In this document: positions 6,816 through 10,580 of the stretch, one piece after another
How the letters are laid out: each line of letters begins with the position of its first letter
How positions within the stretch are numbered: the stretch's first letter is position 1
Made by a program: the position numbers and the translations under genes
Assembly (NCBI GenBank): GCA_002315675.1
Contig: DCHP01000097.1
Coordinates: 1-10,580 of the forward strand
Length of the DNA stretch: 10,580 nucleotides
Direction of reading: 5' to 3'
Origin: Rikenellaceae bacterium UBA1749
GTDB lineage: Bacteria; Bacteroidota; Bacteroidia; Bacteroidales; Rikenellaceae
Notes under the pieces: model-generated
The model's input: only the letters and a program-made list of their open reading frames with translations
Databases searched by the model: none
Told to the model about the DNA's origin: nothing

Positions 6816-7304
6816 ATGAAATTTCTTAGATATATAATTTACATATCTGTGCTTACATGCATTCAGGTTTTCTTTCTGCAAAGGATGTGGAGTGGATTCT
6901 ACATCTCGGTCTACATTGCACCTGTGTTGCTGATGGATATTAAAACCCCAAAATGGATAGTTCTTCTGACAGGTTTCCTATGTGGTGGAATCATAGATGT
7001 GCTATCTGCAGGAGCGGGATTGAATGCTGCGATAACAGGCTTTGTTGCTCTTTGCAGATTTCCTATTATCCGTGCAACTGTTCCAAATAATGTCTTTGAA
7101 GATGCAGGTCCTGTATTGTCATCGACAATGCCTATCATGAAATTTCTATTCTATGTCGCAATAATGTTGCTGATATGGAGTCTGCTCTTCTTTTTTGTGG
7201 AATCTTCATTCATGGATCCTTTATGGTCACTTCTAAGTGTTCTTTTTAATGTGGTCTTCGGGACGCTGTTGATTACTCTTTTGCAACTTCCAATCAGAAG
7301 ATAA
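6816..7304 (+). CDS. mreD: Rod-shape-determining membrane protein MreD
   Basis: This 162-residue, very hydrophobic protein has about five membrane helices: near residues 5-21, 29-40, 47-65, 107-129 and 137-157. MreD sequences are poorly conserved, so the call rests on size, topology, the weak family pattern LLTGFLCGGIIDVLSAGAGLN (first Gly of the loop near residue 50) and its position between mreC and mrdA. MreD is thought to tune MreC's activation of PBP2. ATG 6816 is chosen. The frame extends back to a TTG at 6777 inside mreC, and ATG 6811, overlapping the mreC stop, is out of frame. mrdA begins one base after the stop, suggesting translational coupling. Confidence 0.88.
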   Translation: MKFLRYIIYISVLTCIQVFFLQRMWSGFYISVYIAPVLLMDIKTPKWIVLLTGFLCGGIIDVLSAGAGLNAAITGFVALCRFPIIRATVPNNVFEDAGPVLSSTMPIMKFLFYVAIMLLIWSLLFFFVESSFMDPLWSLLSVLFNVVFGTLLITLLQLPIRR

Positions 7305-7305
7305 G

Positions 7306-9126
7306 ATGAGGCCTACAAACAATAAATTCTATATTATTTGTTTCTGGATTATAGTAATAAGCTTTATTCTTCTCTGTAAATTGTTCTATATCCAGATACT
7401 GGATAATTCATATGAAGAACAGGCAAAGGGAAATGCTTTCAGGTATAGAACTCTTTACCCTCCACGTGGTGAAGTCTTTGACAGGAACGGGGAATTTCTT
7501 GTACAGAACAAGGGTTGCTACGATCTTGTTGTCATACCTAACGAGGTCAAACCCTTTGATACTATGGTTATGGCCAGAATAATCGGGGTAACCAAGGAAC
7601 GTTTCCTTCAGGAATTCAATAAGGCTGTAAGATATTCAAAAACTGCACCATCAACAATTTTCAAACAGCTTCCTCTTGAAACGAAGTACAGACTCAATGA
7701 AAGGAGGGACGAAGGATTCTATACAGTATACAGAACTGCCAGATCCTATCCGAAGAAAATAGCAGGTAACCTTCTTGGATATATCGGCGAAGTAGGCGAA
7801 AATAAGATAAGAGCAGACAAGTATTACAAGAAAGGCGACTATATAGGTATGAGCGGTATCGAACGTTCATATGAAGATGTGCTCAGAGGTGAGAAGGGTG
7901 TGAAGGTTGAAGTTGTTGATGCGCTCGGACGTCCTCAGGGAAGCTATATGGATGGTATCTACGATACAATGCCTGTTCCCGGGAAATCAATAACAACGAC
8001 GATTGACATATCTCTTCAGGAATATGCGGAAAAACTTCTGAAAGGTAAAATAGGCAGTGTTGTTGCCATTGAACCTTCGACGGGTGAAATACTTGTTATG
8101 GCATCTTCCCCAACATATGATCCTGACCTTCTGGTAGGACGCGAACGTGGCAATAACTATGCAGATATGGTCAAGGATCCCAGACATCCACTGTTCAACA
8201 GGGCTGTTATGTCCAGCTATCCTCCCGGATCAACATTCAAGATAGTGAACGGCCTTATTGGACTAGAACAGGGTGTTGCAAGGATAACAGACCTTCACCC
8301 TTGCTATGGCGGATATACAGTAGGCAGAGGCGTGAAGTGTCATAACCATCCTTCTCCGATTAATATGCAACAGGCTGTTGCGATGTCCTGCAATGCATAT
8401 TTCTGTTTTGTCCTGCGCTCAATTCTTGATAACAGGAAAAAATACAAGAATATTCAGGAGGCTCTAACACAGTGGCGGAAGGATGTAATGTCCTTTGGCT
8501 TCGGGCATAAACTTGGTTCTGACTTTATGGATGAACTCAGGGGAAACGTCCCAAGTGCGTCATACTATGACAAGTGCTATAGAGGCAGGTGGAATTCCTT
8601 GTCTGTGATATCCCTTGCAATAGGCCAGGGGGAAATGGGTGTGACTCCACTTCAGATGGGTAACCTGGCTGCGATTCTCGCAAATCGTGGCTTCTACTAT
8701 ATCCCTCATGTCGTAAAGAGCATAGAGGGCGATTCTATTAATTCCAGATTTCTTGAGAAACATTATACAAATGTGGATCAGAAATATTTTGAACCTATTG
8801 TTCAAGGTATGTATGATGCGGTCCACAAACCTGGTGGTACAGCAGTTGCCTATTCTCATCCTGAAGTAGGTCTTTGCGGAAAGACTGGAACAGCCCAGAA
8901 TCCTCGTGGGGCAGATAATTCAGTATTCATGTGTTTTGCTCCTAAGGATAACCCGAAGATTGCGGTGTCGGTATATATTGAACATGGCAGGGCCGGAGCT
9001 ACCTCTGCGGCTCCGATTGCATCCCTTCTTGTTGAGAAGTATCTTAATGATACAATCATAAGACCAGGTCTAGAAGACTATGTTCTCAATATGGAAATAG
9101 CATATCCAATGTATCGAAAAAAATAG
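7306..9126 (+). CDS. mrdA: Penicillin-binding protein 2, elongation transpeptidase
   Basis: PBP2 is the class B transpeptidase that cross-links peptidoglycan during side-wall growth, working with RodA. The 606 residues comprise a short cytoplasmic end and one membrane anchor (about 9-27). The pedestal domain includes RGEVFDRNG (54-62) and a YIGMSGIERSYEDVLRG stretch (179-195). The transpeptidase domain runs from about 248 to 585. All three active-site motifs are intact: S309-T-F-K312 in PPGSTFK, S361-C-N363, and K526-T-G-T529. A Cys/His-rich segment (C333, C345, H346, H348, and C362 within the SxN motif) may bind metal. The ATG at 7306 is one base after mreD. This is the expected target of mecillinam-type beta-lactams in this organism, from family knowledge. 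Confidence 0.96.
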   Translation: MRPTNNKFYIICFWIIVISFILLCKLFYIQILDNSYEEQAKGNAFRYRTLYPPRGEVFDRNGEFLVQNKGCYDLVVIPNEVKPFDTMVMARIIGVTKERFLQEFNKAVRYSKTAPSTIFKQLPLETKYRLNERRDEGFYTVYRTARSYPKKIAGNLLGYIGEVGENKIRADKYYKKGDYIGMSGIERSYEDVLRGEKGVKVEVVDALGRPQGSYMDGIYDTMPVPGKSITTTIDISLQEYAEKLLKGKIGSVVAIEPSTGEILVMASSPTYDPDLLVGRERGNNYADMVKDPRHPLFNRAVMSSYPPGSTFKIVNGLIGLEQGVARITDLHPCYGGYTVGRGVKCHNHPSPINMQQAVAMSCNAYFCFVLRSILDNRKKYKNIQEALTQWRKDVMSFGFGHKLGSDFMDELRGNVPSASYYDKCYRGRWNSLSVISLAIGQGEMGVTPLQMGNLAAILANRGFYYIPHVVKSIEGDSINSRFLEKHYTNVDQKYFEPIVQGMYDAVHKPGGTAVAYSHPEVGLCGKTGTAQNPRGADNSVFMCFAPKDNPKIAVSVYIEHGRAGATSAAPIASLLVEKYLNDTIIRPGLEDYVLNMEIAYPMYRKK

Positions 9127-9130
9127 AACG

Positions 9131-9138
9131 AGGGAGGA
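9131..9138 (+). promoter_or_regulatory. Strong Shine-Dalgarno site of rodA
   Basis: AGGGAGGA lies seven bases before the rodA ATG (9145), an almost ideal match to the anti-Shine-Dalgarno sequence. None of the other genes here has a comparable site, in keeping with the weak use of such sites in Bacteroidota. It fixes the rodA start codon. Confidence 0.7.
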
Positions 9139-9144
9139 ATAACA

Positions 9145-10580
9145 ATGTACAGGCATTACCGAAGGAATAATGAAAAACTGATTGACGCAAAAATAGACTG
9201 GGGTATAGTTGTTGTATACCTTCTACTTGTTATCTTCGGCTGGTTCAGTATATACTCGTCAACATATTCTGGTGAGGATGCTGCATTTTACGATATAGAT
9301 TATAGATACGGTATGCAGCTTGTCTGGATAGGTATAAGTCTCGTCTTCTCGTTTCTTGTTATGCTGGTTGATATCAGGTATTTTCATGCATATTCCTATT
9401 TTGTCTATGTCATTACTCTTTTGCTGATGATTCTGACCCTTCTTATTGGAAAGGAAGTCAATGGCGCGAAATCATGGCTTGGAGTGGGGCCATTTGGGAT
9501 ACAGTCTGTGGAATTTATGAAAATCGGAGTGGCGTTTGCAGTCGCAAGGCTGATAAGTTCGCATGATTTTGCTGTAAAGTCCCAGAAGTCACTATCTGTT
9601 TTTGTCGTGATATTGTTGCTCCCTATTCTGTTGTCTCTGCTTCAGAATGATACTGGGTCTGCAATGGTCTTTTTGATATTTGCACTTGTTCTCTATCGCG
9701 AAGGGATGTCATATGGTCTCTTTCTGTTCGCTTTTGTGATTGTCCTTATGTTTGTATTGTCATTTCTTGTGGACAGGTCGATTCTCTTTGTTTTGATATT
9801 CCTATCCTCAGTAACTGTTTTTGCAGCTATGAATAAGGATCCAAAGGCAGCAGTCAGATATGTTGCTGTCGTTGTCCTTCTTACAACTGCAATGTTCTTC
9901 CCTTTGTTTTTACTTGGAATAGAAAATGCTCTTGTCAAATCCCTTCTTGTTTCGATGCTTTTGACAATGCCGCTACTTTTTATATATAAAAAGATATATT
10001 TCAAGTCGACAATCTGGAATATTGTACTAATTGCAATACTGATGATGGCCTTTAGTTTCGTTGTCGATTTTGCCTTTGATAATGTGCTGCAACCTCATCA
10101 GCAGGTCAGAATCCTGGATCTTTTCGGAATCCAGAATGACCCGCGTGGAGCAAGTTATAATGTGGCACAGAGTAAGATAGCCATAGGCTCAGGTGGTTTT
10201 ACGGGTAAAGGTTTCCTGCAAGGAACACAGACCCAGTACTCGTATGTGCCTGAACAGGAAACCGATTTTATCTTCTGTACAGTAGGAGAAGAAGAAGGTT
10301 TTCTGGGAACCGCAGTTGTCGTTGTTCTTTTTTCAGTACTGATATGCAGACTGCTTCTTATGGGGGAACGTGCGGATGATTCGTTTGTCAGAGGTTTCTG
10401 CTATTCTGTTGCAGGTGTTTTCCTCTTCCATTTTGTGATAAACATTTCAATGACAATAGGACTTTTCCCTGTCATTGGTATTCCTTTACCATTTTTCAGC
10501 TATGGGGGATCAAGTCTTCTTGCCTTTTCCCTGCTTCTGGCTATCGCAGTCAGACTCAGGGCATTCTCATTTGAAAAATA
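9145..10580 (+). CDS. rodA: Peptidoglycan glycosyltransferase RodA (SEDS), enlarged
   Basis: RodA polymerises lipid II into glycan strands in the inner membrane, paired with PBP2. My translation gives 478 complete codons, then TA at the window edge, so the stop (TAA or TAG) is probably one base away; a Tyr codon cannot be excluded. SEDS landmarks are present: GAKSWLGVGPFGIQSVEFMK (107-126), QNDTGSAMV (167-175) and SKIAIGSGGFTGKGFLQGTQ (343-362). The catalytic aspartate is D373 in ETDFIF, followed by EEEGFLG, with GIPLPFFSYGGSS (445-457) near the end. E. coli RodA has 370 residues. The excess lies mostly between QNDTGSA and QQVRILDLF (about 174-318), where about 90 extra residues form some four more hydrophobic stretches. 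The ATG at 9145 has a strong Shine-Dalgarno site and is 18 bases after mrdA. Confidence 0.95.
   Translation, partial: MYRHYRRNNEKLIDAKIDWGIVVVYLLLVIFGWFSIYSSTYSGEDAAFYDIDYRYGMQLVWIGISLVFSFLVMLVDIRYFHAYSYFVYVITLLLMILTLLIGKEVNGAKSWLGVGPFGIQSVEFMKIGVAFAVARLISSHDFAVKSQKSLSVFVVILLLPILLSLLQNDTGSAMVFLIFALVLYREGMSYGLFLFAFVIVLMFVLSFLVDRSILFVLIFLSSVTVFAAMNKDPKAAVRYVAVVVLLTTAMFFPLFLLGIENALVKSLLVSMLLTMPLLFIYKKIYFKSTIWNIVLIAILMMAFSFVVDFAFDNVLQPHQQVRILDLFGIQNDPRGASYNVAQSKIAIGSGGFTGKGFLQGTQTQYSYVPEQETDFIFCTVGEEEGFLGTAVVVVLFSVLICRLLLMGERADDSFVRGFCYSVAGVFLFHFVINISMTIGLFPVIGIPLPFFSYGGSSLLAFSLLLAIAVRLRAFSFEK

Overview
The window looks like chromosomal core sequence from a member of the Bacteroidota, close to the Bacteroides/Prevotella group. 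The evidence is an LpxC-FabZ fusion protein, Bacteroidota-type promoters (TTTG, about 20 bases, TAnnTTTG), mostly weak or absent Shine-Dalgarno sequences, and a purH-mreB-mreC-mreD-mrdA-rodA gene order that I recall from this phylum. The species cannot be named from the sequence alone.

Layout. At the left edge is the 5' part of a tRNA gene on the minus strand, with a textbook Bacteroides promoter (47-77). Next, also on the minus strand, is a 280-residue inner-membrane protein with a TonB-type C-terminal domain (131-973). An 85-base divergent region (974-1058) holds candidate promoters for both directions and a perfect 7-bp inverted repeat. Rightward from there run lpxC-fabZ (1059-2453) and lpxA (2463-3269), which form the lipid A and fatty-acid module. 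After a 96-base gap with a likely promoter comes purH (GTG start, 3366-4886). It is followed by mreB (4900-5919), mreC (5981-6811), mreD (6816-7304), mrdA/PBP2 (7306-9126) and rodA (9145 to the right edge, probably one base short of its stop codon). No gene-free stretch reaches 300 bases. I see no mobile element, CRISPR array or sign of transfer.

How the genes work together. LpxC and LpxA act in the first steps of lipid A synthesis. FabZ feeds fatty-acid elongation from the same 3-hydroxyacyl-ACP pool that LpxA uses. MreB, MreC, MreD, PBP2 and RodA form the elongasome that inserts peptidoglycan along the side wall. The TonB-like protein probably spans the periplasm from the inner membrane. 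The window is therefore mainly an envelope-building locus, with one purine-synthesis gene (purH) at the head of the elongasome genes.

I found no convincing new biological system; this is mostly housekeeping DNA. The points most worth a second look are a terminator-like hairpin in the mreB-mreC gap, a RodA with roughly 90 extra residues of mostly membrane sequence, the operator-like palindrome over the TonB-like gene's promoter, and a Cys/His cluster in PBP2.
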